DNA of 64,000 nt from Bradyrhizobium sp. Arg816 (lineage in GTDB: Bacteria; Pseudomonadota; Alphaproteobacteria; Rhizobiales; Xanthobacteraceae). Positions 26,526-34,167 of this stretch are shown here, piece by piece (position 1 is the first letter of the stretch; every line of letters starts with the position of its first letter). Below the pieces are notes generated by a model, which made no database searches, was not told where the DNA came from, and worked only from the letters and a program-made list of their open reading frames with translations. Made by a program: the position numbers and the translations under genes. The stretch lies in assembly GCF_029989365.1 (NCBI RefSeq), contig NZ_JAPRAQ010000001.1, positions 744,001-808,000 of the forward strand, read 5' to 3'.

Positions 26526-28268
26526 TCAGGCGGAGGCGCGGATGCGCTGCTTGTCGTAGAGATCCTTCTCGTCGTCGGCGATCGGCACGACATAGGGCTC
26601 CACGGCGCGCTTCTCGCTGGTCATCTTGCCGTTCTGCTTGGAGAGCAGCGTGTGGCAGAACCAGTTCTCGTTGTCCTTCTCCGGGAAATCCGTGCGCCAG
26701 TGGTAGAGGCCCCAGCGGCTCTCCTCGCGGTACAACGAGGCGTGCACCGCCATGTCGGCGCAATCCATGATCGACTGCACCTCGAGCGCACGAAGCAATT
26801 CATGCGCGTTACGGGCAATCATGTGCTCCTGCATATCCTCGCGCGTCTCGGCGAGGCGGCGCATACCGAGCTCATATTTGCGCGAGACCTTCGGCGGCTG
26901 GAGATAGTCGTTGACGAGGCGACGGGTCTTGTACTCGACCTGGTTCGGCGGAATGCCGTCCTCGCGCTTCGTTGGCGCCAGCACGCGGTCGCGCTCCCTG
27001 GCGACATCGGCCGCATCGAACTCCGCAAAGTCGTGGTTGTCGGCGAACTCCATCGCATCGATGCCGGCAACCGAGCCGTTGGTGAAGGCGCCGAGCATGT
27101 AATTGTGCGGCACGCTCGCCATATCGCCGGCGGCGTAGAGGCCGGGAACGGTGGTGCGGGCATTGTCGTCGACGAACACGCCGGAGGCGCTGTGGCCGGA
27201 GCAGAACCCGATCTCGGAGATGTGCATCTCGATCGACTCGCTGCGATAATCGACCCCGCGCCCCTGCTGGAACAGGCCGCGCGTGGGACGCTCCACCTTG
27301 TGCAGCGTGGATTCGATCTCCGAGATGGTGTCGGGATGGAGATGCTTGAGCTGGAGGAACACCGGCCCCTTGCCTGACAGCAGTTCGTTGTAGAACTCCA
27401 GCATCATCTGGCCGGACCAGTAGTCACATTCGATGAAGCGCGATCCCTCGTTGTTGGCGGTGAAGGCACCGAAGGGACCCGCGACATAGGCGCAAGCCGG
27501 GCCATTATAGTCCTTGATCAGCGGATTGATCTGGTAGCATTCGAGGTTCGCGAGCGCGGCGCCGGCGTGATAGGCCATGGCATAGCCGTCGCCGGAATTG
27601 GCGGCGTTCTCGTAGGTGCCGAACATGTAGCCGGAGGTCGGAAGGCCGAGGCGGCCGGCGGCGCCCATGCAGAGGATCACGGCCTTGGCCTTGATCACCA
27701 GGATCTCGGCGGTGCGAGTGTTGACGGAGATCGCGCCGGCGATGCGGCCGTCGGACGATTTGAGCAGCCGCGTCGCCATGTAGCGGTTGGAAATCAGGAT
27801 GCGGGCGCGGCGAAGCTGGCGATAGAGTGCTTTCTTGACCGTCTCGCCGTTCGGCATCGGAAGGACGTAGGTGCCGATATGGTGCACCTTCTTCACGGCG
27901 TAGTCGCCGTTCTCGTTCTTCAGGAAACGGATGCCGAAACTATCGAGCTCCTCGATGATCGAGTAGCAGTTTTGCGCGTATTTATAGACGGCCTTCTGGT
28001 CGACGATGCCGTCGTTCGCAATGGTGATTTCCTTGGTGTACTGCTCCGGCGTCGCATAGCCGGGGATGACGGCGTTGTTCAGCCCGTCCATGCCCATCGA
28101 GATCGCGCCGGAACGCTTGACGTTGGCCTTTTCGAGCAGGACGACGTTGGCCTTCGGGTTCTTCAGCTTCGCCTTCAGCGCCGCCATCGGGCCGGCCGTG
28201 CCGCCGCCGATCACCAGCACGTCGCAGGAAACCTCCGAAAGTCCGTCGACGATCTCATCTAGTGCCAT
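26526..28268 (-). CDS. AprA-like FAD flavoprotein (fumarate reductase / adenylylsulfate reductase alpha family)
   Basis: 580 residues. The FAD-binding N-terminus is CDVLVIGGGTAGPMAALKAK; KRSGAISMGMDGLNNAV and GVFVDDNARTTVPGLYAAGD are family motifs, and the C-terminal RWGLYHWRTDFPEKDNENWF matches the AprA branch rather than succinate dehydrogenases. With the ferredoxin downstream it forms an AprAB-like oxidoreductase. No ATP sulfurylase or dsr genes are nearby, so classical dissimilatory APS chemistry is not assured. AGGAG precedes the ATG. Substrate unknown. Confidence 0.85.
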   Translation of the reverse strand: MALDEIVDGLSEVSCDVLVIGGGTAGPMAALKAKLKNPKANVVLLEKANVKRSGAISMGMDGLNNAVIPGYATPEQYTKEITIANDGIVDQKAVYKYAQNCYSIIEELDSFGIRFLKNENGDYAVKKVHHIGTYVLPMPNGETVKKALYRQLRRARILISNRYMATRLLKSSDGRIAGAISVNTRTAEILVIKAKAVILCMGAAGRLGLPTSGYMFGTYENAANSGDGYAMAYHAGAALANLECYQINPLIKDYNGPACAYVAGPFGAFTANNEGSRFIECDYWSGQMMLEFYNELLSGKGPVFLQLKHLHPDTISEIESTLHKVERPTRGLFQQGRGVDYRSESIEMHISEIGFCSGHSASGVFVDDNARTTVPGLYAAGDMASVPHNYMLGAFTNGSVAGIDAMEFADNHDFAEFDAADVARERDRVLAPTKREDGIPPNQVEYKTRRLVNDYLQPPKVSRKYELGMRRLAETREDMQEHMIARNAHELLRALEVQSIMDCADMAVHASLYREESRWGLYHWRTDFPEKDNENWFCHTLLSKQNGKMTSEKRAVEPYVVPIADDEKDLYDKQRIRASA

Positions 28269-28336
28269 CGCTTGCTCCTGGTTCGCCGGTTCGGCGCCTT
28301 CGCATCAGATTTATTCAGGTGGTCGTCCGGCGATAG

Positions 28337-28345
28337 CAATTAGTT
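28337..28345 (-). promoter_or_regulatory. Shared element AACTAATTG, site A
   Basis: The minus strand reads AACTAATTG 69 bp upstream of the flavoprotein ATG, inside a near-palindrome GGCGATAGC...TCGCC (28330-28352). It recurs as sites B, C and D in the same cluster. Confidence 0.45.
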
Positions 28346-28368
28346 GTCGCCGGGACGCGATTTGCGCC

Positions 28369-29142
28369 TCAGCGCTCGACGAAGGCCTTTTCGATGACGA
28401 AATGGCCGGGCTGGCTGTGATTGCCCTCGACAAAGCCGCGCGCGGCAAACATCGCGGGGAGTTCCTCGAGCATCGCCGGGCTGCCGCACAGCATGATGCG
28501 GTCGGTCGCGATATCGAGACCTGTTAGCCCGATGTCGTCGAACAACTGGTTCGAAGCGATCAGATCGGTGATGCGGCCGCGGTTCCGGAACGGCTCGCGG
28601 GTGACGGTCGGGTAGTAGACGAGCTTGTCGCGGATCAGCGGACCGAAGAATTCGTGATTGCGCAGGCCGTCGACGAGGTGCTCGCCATAGGCGAGTTCCG
28701 AAACCTGGCGGCAGCCATGGGCGAGCACGATGGTCTCGTAATTCTCATAGACGTCGGGGTCCTTGATCAGGCTGGCGAACGGCGCGAGGCCCGTGCCGGT
28801 CGAGAGCAGCAACAGGCGCTTGCCCGGGATGAGATTGCCGGTGATCAGCGTGCCCGTCGCCTTGCGGCCGACCAGGATGATGTCGCCTTCCCTGATCTTC
28901 TGCAGCCGCGAAGTCAGCGGGCCGTCCTGTACCTTGATCGAGAAGAACTCGAGTTCCTCTTCGTGATTGGCGCTCGCCATGCTGTAGGCGCGCATCAACG
29001 GTTTGCCTTCGACTTCGAGGCCGATCATCGCGAACTGGCCGTTCTGGAATCGGAAGCCCGGATCGCGCGTCGCCGTGAAGCTGAACAGGGAGTCGGTCCA
29101 GTGCCGGACCGACAAAACCGTTTCCTTCTGAAATGCGCTCAT
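28369..29142 (-). CDS. fpr: Ferredoxin-NADP+ reductase (bacterial FPR type)
   Basis: 257 residues. FAD motif RAYSMAS near residue 50, nicotinamide-site GTGLAPFASLI near 115, and the C-terminal FVIEKAFVER of the bacterial subclass are all present. It exchanges electrons between NADPH and ferredoxin or flavodoxin, here plausibly the two-cluster ferredoxin encoded two genes downstream. GAGGAG precedes the ATG. A 100-bp gap containing site A separates it from the flavoprotein gene. Confidence 0.94.
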   Translation of the reverse strand: MSAFQKETVLSVRHWTDSLFSFTATRDPGFRFQNGQFAMIGLEVEGKPLMRAYSMASANHEEELEFFSIKVQDGPLTSRLQKIREGDIILVGRKATGTLITGNLIPGKRLLLLSTGTGLAPFASLIKDPDVYENYETIVLAHGCRQVSELAYGEHLVDGLRNHEFFGPLIRDKLVYYPTVTREPFRNRGRITDLIASNQLFDDIGLTGLDIATDRIMLCGSPAMLEELPAMFAARGFVEGNHSQPGHFVIEKAFVER

Positions 29143-29194
29143 GGTCTCTCCTCAGCCATCGTTGGCGCACAAGGTTTCGGAGAGAGCAGAGTCC

Positions 29195-29229
29195 GGCAAT
29201 TCGGAAGTGATATTCCCGGTCGATTAGTT
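29195..29229 (-). promoter_or_regulatory. Shared promoter block, site B (upstream of fpr)
   Basis: Reading the minus strand: AACTAATCG (29229-29221), 11 nt, then CACTTCCGAATTGCC (29209-29195). Site D at 30669-30703 has the same two parts at the same spacing (AACTAATCG, 11 nt, CACTCCGGATTTGCC). The block ends 52 bp before the fpr ATG. Confidence 0.5.
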
Positions 29230-29285
29230 TCACATTTGGTGGGCGATGATCGAAGAGGAGGCAGACGGCCACGTGTCCGCGCTGG

Positions 29286-29294
29286 CAATTAGTT
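29286..29294 (-). promoter_or_regulatory. Shared element AACTAATTG, site C
   Basis: A third copy (plus strand CAATTAGTT) lies between fpr and the DUF971 gene, 57 bp beyond site B and 49 bp before the DUF971 ATG, within GCAA-TTAG-TTGC. It could serve either direction. Confidence 0.4.
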
Positions 29295-29343
29295 GCTATT
29301 CGCTCGCGTCCGGCCCGACGTAGAACGAAGCTGGAGGTTCGTC

Positions 29344-29646
29344 ATGACCATGACCTTGGTGACGCCGACGGTGGCCGACTATGAAGCCAGCGCCGATCTC
29401 GCGACGCTCGTCGTCCGGACCACGCAGGACGATGTGGTCGGGATCGCCGCCGAGCAGCTCCGTCTCTGCTGCAAATGCGCTCACTGCACCCGCGCCCGCT
29501 TCGACGATCGCTTCCCTGAACGCTTTCCCGGCATCGCCATCACCGAGATCGGCGATCTCGGCTACGGGCTGAACATCTCGTTTTCGGATGGGCATAACAG
29601 GGGGATTTATCCGAAGCCGTATTTGCTGAGCTTGGCGGGGCGCTGA
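29344..29646 (+). CDS. DUF971-family protein
   Basis: 100 residues. It contains LRLCCKCAHCTRARFDDR, the cysteine-containing core of DUF971 (the small domain also found at the N-terminus of gamma-butyrobetaine hydroxylases), and ends ISFSDGHNRGIYPKPYLLSL, also typical. DUF971 proteins are linked to iron-sulfur cluster metabolism in several bacteria, which would suit its neighbours. The frame is open from 29293, but the ATG at 29344 gives the family length. Confidence 0.85.
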   Translation: MTMTLVTPTVADYEASADLATLVVRTTQDDVVGIAAEQLRLCCKCAHCTRARFDDRFPERFPGIAITEIGDLGYGLNISFSDGHNRGIYPKPYLLSLAGR

Positions 29647-29659
29647 CCCAGTATTCGGT

Positions 29660-29763
29660 GTCATTCCCCGCGAAAGCGGGGAATCCAGTACGCCGCGGCC
29701 CCTCCGTATCCCATTGACGTCTCTGGAATACTGGATCGCCCGATCAAGTCGGGCGATGACGGC
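29660..29763. repeat. Palindromic intergenic repeat, family A (copy 2)
   Basis: It contains ATTCCCCGC...GCGGGGAAT, ATCCAGTACGCCG, then TACTGGATC and a GCCCGAT...ATCGGGC-type hairpin ending in GATGAC. This is the same architecture as 1724-1830. It separates the DUF971 gene from the sigma-54 promoter of the Crp/Fnr gene. Confidence 0.75.
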
Positions 29764-29770
29764 GCAGTGA

Positions 29771-29787
29771 TTGGCACGGACATTGCT
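29771..29787 (+). promoter_or_regulatory. Sigma-54 (RpoN) -24/-12 promoter of the Crp/Fnr gene
   Basis: TTGGCACG-GACA-TTGCT fits the RpoN consensus YTGGCACG-N4-TTGCW at every defined position, with GG and GC ten bases apart. Transcription should start near 29798, about 27 nt before the ATG at 29825. No clear NifA (TGT-N10-ACA) or NtrC site was seen upstream, where the family A repeat lies. Confidence 0.75.
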
Positions 29788-29824
29788 CCTCTTTAGAACG
29801 ATTTGAACGTTCCGGAGGCAGACG

Positions 29825-30598
29825 ATGTTGCAGGCGGCCAATGTGGTTCGCGGGACGGTTCCCGCAACGGTCCGGGCTGCCGGCGGCTCCTCGCTGCTGC
29901 TGACCGAGAACCAGCAATGGATCGGCGGACCGCCGCCGCTGATGGACAAGCTGTCACCGCGCGAGCGGGAGCTGGTGCTGAAGCAGGGCCGGCGAAAGGT
30001 GCTCAACCGCGGCCAGACGCTGTTCAGCCAGGGCGGCAAGCATGACGGCATCTGGCTGATCGAGAGCGGCCGCATCCGCGTGTTCTACACTTCCCCGCTC
30101 GGACGCGAGATCACGCTGGCCTACTGGCATGTCGGTAATTTCGTCGGCGGGCCCGAAGTGTTCGAGGGCACCGTGCATCAATGGTCCGGCGTCGCATCCA
30201 GCAATTGCAGCGTCGTGCACCTCCCCGGAAAGGAACTGCGGTCACTCGCCGTGGAGATCCCGAACCTCGCCATCGGCCTCATTGAAGGCCTCACCTTCAA
30301 AGGCAAATGCTATTCGGCGCTGGCGCAGATGCTGGGAACGCGCTCGATCACCCAGCGCCTCGCGCATCTCCTGCTGCATCTGGTCGAGCTCTACGGCGTC
30401 GAGGATGCCGACGGCCGGGTGATCGCGGCCGCCTTCACTCATGCCGACATCGCCCACATGGTCGGCGCTACCAGGCAATGGGTCACGATCAGCCTGAAGC
30501 GGATGCAGGAGAAGGGAATCGTCGTCACCAAGCGCTCGCAGATCGTGGTGTGCCGGGCCGACGCTCTCGAGGAGATGCGCGGCCAGGGCGCCGACTAA
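29825..30598 (+). CDS. Crp/Fnr-family transcriptional regulator
   Basis: 257 residues: a cyclic-nucleotide-type sensory beta-roll (about 45-160), a dimerisation helix, and a winged helix with FTHADIAHMVGATRQWVTIS near 215-234. The recognition helix TRQWVTIS lacks the Glu and second Arg of CRP (RETVGR) and the ETVSR core of FNR. No N-terminal FNR-type cysteine cluster is present; the signal is unknown. GGAGG precedes the ATG. Position suggests it controls the flavoprotein/ABC cluster on both sides. Confidence 0.92.
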   Translation: MLQAANVVRGTVPATVRAAGGSSLLLTENQQWIGGPPPLMDKLSPRERELVLKQGRRKVLNRGQTLFSQGGKHDGIWLIESGRIRVFYTSPLGREITLAYWHVGNFVGGPEVFEGTVHQWSGVASSNCSVVHLPGKELRSLAVEIPNLAIGLIEGLTFKGKCYSALAQMLGTRSITQRLAHLLLHLVELYGVEDADGRVIAAAFTHADIAHMVGATRQWVTISLKRMQEKGIVVTKRSQIVVCRADALEEMRGQGAD

Positions 30599-30668
30599 CG
30601 CCGATGCACAGGCAAGCGGCTTTATAGTGCAGGACTGCCCAAGGAGTATGCAATCAGCTTTTCCCGGC

Positions 30669-30703
30669 AACTAATCGACTGCGGCGCGCACTCCGGATTT
30701 GCC
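30669..30703 (+). promoter_or_regulatory. Shared promoter block, site D (upstream of the ABC operon)
   Basis: AACTAATCG (30669-30677), 11 nt, CACTCCGGATTTGCC (30689-30703), 60 bp before the binding-protein ATG. It matches site B in both parts and spacing and has the same orientation relative to its gene. Confidence 0.5.
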
Positions 30704-30763
30704 CTGCCCACGCCCTCACCCAATCATGGCAACCACAGCACATCCAACCGAATGAGGATGAGA

Positions 30764-32185
30764 ATGGTCCGCCATCTTCCCACGCTCTCGATCGCGATGT
30801 CGGTGACCTCGCTGGCGCTTCTGCTCGCGCAGCCGGCCCTGGCGGAAACCGTCACCCTCGGCATCGGAACGCAGGACACCACGACCAACACGGTGACCGC
30901 CGGCGTCGTCATCCGGCAGCTGCATCTCCTCGAGAAATATCTGCCGAAGGACGGCAAATACGCCAACATCAAGTTCGAGCTGGAGTGGCAGAATTTCACC
31001 TCCGGCCCGCCTGTCACCAACGCGATGATGGCGAACAAGCTCCAGATCGGCATGATGGGCGACTATCCGCTGATCGTGAACGGCTTCACCTTCGAGAGCA
31101 ATCCGGAGAGCAAGAGCCGCCTGATCGGCGTGGCCGCCTACAGCCTGTCCGGCTCCGGCAACGGGCTCGTCGTCCACAAGGACTCGCCCTATTACGATCT
31201 CGCCGATCTCAAGGGCAAGCTCGTCAGCGTTCCGTTCGGCTCGGCTGCACACGGCATGGTGCTGAAGGCAATGCAGGACCGCGGTTACGCCTCCGACTTC
31301 TTCCAGCTCGTCAGCCAGAGCCCGGAGGTCGGTTCGACCAATCTCCAGGAGAAGAAGATCGACGCGCATGCCGACTTCGTTCCCTTCGCCGAGCTGCTGC
31401 CCTTCCGCGGCTTTGCGCGCAAGATTTTTGACGGCGTCGAGACCAATCTGCCGACCTTTCACGGCATCGTGGTCCGCACCGATTTCGCCGAGAAATACCC
31501 TGAGGTCGTCGTTGCCTACTTCAAGGCGCTGATTGCCGCCAACCAGTGGCTGCGCGACGATCCGAAGCTCGCGGCCGAAAAGATCCAGGATTGGACCGGC
31601 ATCAACAAGGAAGTCGTCTATATCTTCCTCGGTCCCAGCGGCAACATGACCACCGATCCCACGGTGAAGCCGGCGCTGATCGATGCAGCCGCGACCGACG
31701 TCAAGGTGTTGCAGAATCTCGGCCGCATGAAGGAGTTCGATCCGAAGAAGTGGGTGGATGATTCCTACATCCGCAAGGCCTATGCCGAGATGAAGCTCGA
31801 CTATGACGCGCAGCTCGACAGCACGAAGAACTACGAAATCTCCGGCGAAGACTCGTTCTGCAAGAAGCCGATCACCGACCCGCGCAAGGCCGGCGAGGTC
31901 TGGGTCGACGAAGCCGGCATCCTGCCGTTCGCGTCCGCAGCGTGCACGTTAGGGGCCTATGCCGACTACAAGGCCAAGGGCAAGAAGATCAACGTCGCCT
32001 ACGTCTTCGACACCACGCGCGGCATCAAGCTGTTCGCCGACCAGGCCTTCTTCGCGATCGGCAACGGCGAGGTCGCGCCATTCCTGCTGAAGAAGGACGC
32101 CGAAGCCCATGCCGCCAAGATCAGCGGCAAGGTGCTCGGCTTCGATGACGCGGTGAAGGCGGCGGTCGGCGGAGGCAAGACGTGA
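30764..32185 (+). CDS. NitT/TauT-type ABC substrate-binding protein with C-terminal NosL-like domain
   Basis: 473 residues from the ATG at 30764, which has GAGG at the right distance; ATGs at 30752 and 30758 are alternatives. A signal peptide (LALLLAQPALA-ET) leads into an SsuA/NrtA-like domain (TLGIGTQDTTTN..., MMANKLQIGMMGDYPLIVNG) to about residue 350. The last 110 residues, from DSFCKKPITDP on, resemble NosL: KKINVAYVFDTTRG, LFADQAFFAIGNG, AAKISGKVLGFDDAV. The NosL Cys-Gly-Met copper motif is not evident. Substrate unknown; a sulfonate-like anion is one option. Confidence 0.85.
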   Translation: MVRHLPTLSIAMSVTSLALLLAQPALAETVTLGIGTQDTTTNTVTAGVVIRQLHLLEKYLPKDGKYANIKFELEWQNFTSGPPVTNAMMANKLQIGMMGDYPLIVNGFTFESNPESKSRLIGVAAYSLSGSGNGLVVHKDSPYYDLADLKGKLVSVPFGSAAHGMVLKAMQDRGYASDFFQLVSQSPEVGSTNLQEKKIDAHADFVPFAELLPFRGFARKIFDGVETNLPTFHGIVVRTDFAEKYPEVVVAYFKALIAANQWLRDDPKLAAEKIQDWTGINKEVVYIFLGPSGNMTTDPTVKPALIDAAATDVKVLQNLGRMKEFDPKKWVDDSYIRKAYAEMKLDYDAQLDSTKNYEISGEDSFCKKPITDPRKAGEVWVDEAGILPFASAACTLGAYADYKAKGKKINVAYVFDTTRGIKLFADQAFFAIGNGEVAPFLLKKDAEAHAAKISGKVLGFDDAVKAAVGGGKT

Positions 32186-33093
32186 GCAGTCCCGCCCTCG
32201 TCAGACATCCCGAGGACAGCATGCCGGCAGCAACAGCAATCGCCGAGGCGGGCCCCGTGCCCGCCCCTTCCCCGCCCGCGACACCGCCTTCCTTCGGCAC
32301 GCTCGCGCTGCGCTGGTACCGGCTCAATCGGGCGGGGCTGCGCGCGACGGCGATCGGCGTCATATCGCTGCTGGCCTTCCTGCTGGTCTGGCACCTGCTC
32401 ACGACCTATCGCGTTGTGTTCTTCGTGCGCTTCACCAACGTGCCCTCGCCGCTGGCGGTCTATGCCAGCTTCACCAAGGCGATCCACGATCCCAAATTCC
32501 TGCTGCACATCCTCTTGAGCTGCCGGCGCATCTTGTTCGGCTTCTCGCTCGCGGCGGTGGTCGGCGTGCCGCTCGGCCTGATCATGGGCCGCTTCAAGCT
32601 GGTGCACGAGATCATCTTCCCGGTCGCCGAGGTGCTGCGGCCGATCCCGGCCATCGCCTGGGTGCCTATGGCGATCATGCTTTGGCCGACCAACGAGCAG
32701 AGCATCGTCTTCATCACCTTCCTCGGCGCGTTCTTCCCGATCCTGGTCAACACGCTGCATGGCATGTCGCTGGTCGATCCCGTGCTGGTCCGCGCCGCGC
32801 AATGTCTCGGCGCGCGAGAACGGTCGATCTTCCGCCAGGTGTATTTTCCAGCTTCGCTGCCGCACATCTTCACCGGTCTCACCGTCGGCATGGGCGTGGC
32901 CTGGGTGTCGCTGATCGCCGCCGAGATGATCTCGGGCCAATACGGCATCGGCTACTTCACCTGGGAAGCCTATTCCCTGGTCCAATATGCCGACATCGCG
33001 CTCGGCATGATCGCGATCGGCGTGCTCGGCCTTGGATCGAGCCTGCTCATCAGGGGCGCCGGGCAGTTGGTGATGCCGTGGAGGCTGAAATGA
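32182..33093 (+). CDS. NitT/TauT-type ABC transporter permease
   Basis: 303 residues with about six membrane helices and the permease signature EAFFPILVNTLHGM-like region (GAFFPILVNTLHGMSLVDP) followed by ARERSIFRQVYFPASLPHIFTG. It belongs to the SsuC/TauC/NrtB group. The GTG start overlaps the binding-protein stop (GTGA); an ATG at 32221 would remove a Pro/Ala-rich leader. It forms the channel of the importer. Confidence 0.92.
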   Translation: MSSPALVRHPEDSMPAATAIAEAGPVPAPSPPATPPSFGTLALRWYRLNRAGLRATAIGVISLLAFLLVWHLLTTYRVVFFVRFTNVPSPLAVYASFTKAIHDPKFLLHILLSCRRILFGFSLAAVVGVPLGLIMGRFKLVHEIIFPVAEVLRPIPAIAWVPMAIMLWPTNEQSIVFITFLGAFFPILVNTLHGMSLVDPVLVRAAQCLGARERSIFRQVYFPASLPHIFTGLTVGMGVAWVSLIAAEMISGQYGIGYFTWEAYSLVQYADIALGMIAIGVLGLGSSLLIRGAGQLVMPWRLK

Positions 33094-33962
33094 ACGAAAT
33101 CCTGACCAAAGCACCGCAGGGCCATATCGAGGTCAGGAATTTCTCCCTCAGCTATGAGAGCATCGAGGGACCGGTGCAGGCCGTCACCGACACGCAGATT
33201 CATGTGAAGCCCGGCGAGTTCGTCTCGATCGTCGGGCCCTCCGGCTGCGGAAAGTCGACGCTGCTCAATGCGGTTGCGGGGTTCCTCAAGCCGACCACAG
33301 GCATCGTCACGGTCGACGGCGAGCGGGTCAACGGCCCCAGCGCCGAGCGCGGCATGGTGTTTCAACAATATTCGCTGTTTCCGTGGAAGACGGTGCGGGA
33401 GAACGTCGAGTTCGGCCTGAAGATGCGCGGCATGCCGCGCTCCCAGCGCGAACGCGCCGCCCGCACGCTGCTCGGGCTTGCCGGGCTCGAGGCCTTCGAA
33501 AAGCATTATCCGGACAAACTCTCCGGCGGCATGAAGCAGCGCGTGGGCATCGTCCGCGCGCTCGCCACGGGCCCTAAGGTGCTGCTGCTCGACGAGCCCT
33601 TTGGTGCGCTCGACGCGCAGACGCGCGTGATCATGCAGCAGATCCTCACCAACATGTGGCAACGGCTGAAGATCTCGGTGCTGTTCGTCACCCACGACAT
33701 CGATGAAGCCATCTTCCTCTCCGACCGCGTCTATTGCATGACGGCCCGCCCCGGCTCGATCAAGGCGGAGATCCCGATCCCGCTGGAGCGACCGCGGCAG
33801 CAGGCGATGATGATGTCGTCGGAGTTCCTGGCGCTCCGCCGCGGGCTGATGTCACTGATCCGCGAGGAGAGCCTGAAGGCGATGGGCGGCGAGATCAGCG
33901 ACATGGGCATGCAGGGGCTGAACATCGAGCTGCATGGGCATTCGCTAGCGGATGTGATTTAG
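33090..33962 (+). CDS. NitT/TauT-type ABC transporter ATP-binding protein
   Basis: 290 residues. Walker A GPSGCGKST, Q-loop VFQQYSLFPWKTV, signature LSGGMKQRV, Walker B VLLLDEPFGALD and H-loop FVTHDIDEAIFLSDR are all present. It belongs to the SsuB/TauB/NrtD group. The ATG overlaps the permease stop by four bases. The frame's long upstream extension is a shadow of the permease gene. Confidence 0.95.
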   Translation: MNEILTKAPQGHIEVRNFSLSYESIEGPVQAVTDTQIHVKPGEFVSIVGPSGCGKSTLLNAVAGFLKPTTGIVTVDGERVNGPSAERGMVFQQYSLFPWKTVRENVEFGLKMRGMPRSQRERAARTLLGLAGLEAFEKHYPDKLSGGMKQRVGIVRALATGPKVLLLDEPFGALDAQTRVIMQQILTNMWQRLKISVLFVTHDIDEAIFLSDRVYCMTARPGSIKAEIPIPLERPRQQAMMMSSEFLALRRGLMSLIREESLKAMGGEISDMGMQGLNIELHGHSLADVI

Positions 33963-33996
33963 ACTCGGCAAACACTCTCGGCGTGAGCGATCCTCT

Positions 33997-34158
33997 TACC
34001 CTCCCCTGGAGGGGGAGGGTCGGCTCACATTGAGCGCAGCGAAAATGTGAGTCGGGGTGGGGTGACGGTCTCTCCGCCTCCGACAGTGCCCGAGTGGAGA
34101 GATCACCCCACCCCGCTCGCGCTGCGCGCGATCGACCCTCCCCCTCCAGGGGAGGGTA
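33997..34158. repeat. Nested palindromic repeat, family B (large copy)
   Basis: Outer arms of 26 bp (33997-34022 and 34133-34158, left arm beginning TACCCTCCCCTGGAGGGGGA) are exact inverse complements. An inner pair GGGGTGGGGTGA (34054-34065) / TCACCCCACCCC (34103-34114) nests inside. It lies between the convergent ABC operon and the YeiH-type gene and could terminate both. Confidence 0.85.
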
Positions 34159-34167
34159 AGCGCGCTC

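Noticed and set aside
28300..28360. Hairpin between fpr and the flavoprotein gene as a terminator
   Set aside because: The arms GGCGA/TCGCC enclose the shared element AACTAATTG and no U-run follows, so a regulatory site seemed the better reading.
30680..30703. Second sigma-54 promoter before the ABC operon (GCAC...TTTGC)
   Set aside because: The spacing between CAC and TTGC is 7 instead of 5 and the GG doublet is absent.
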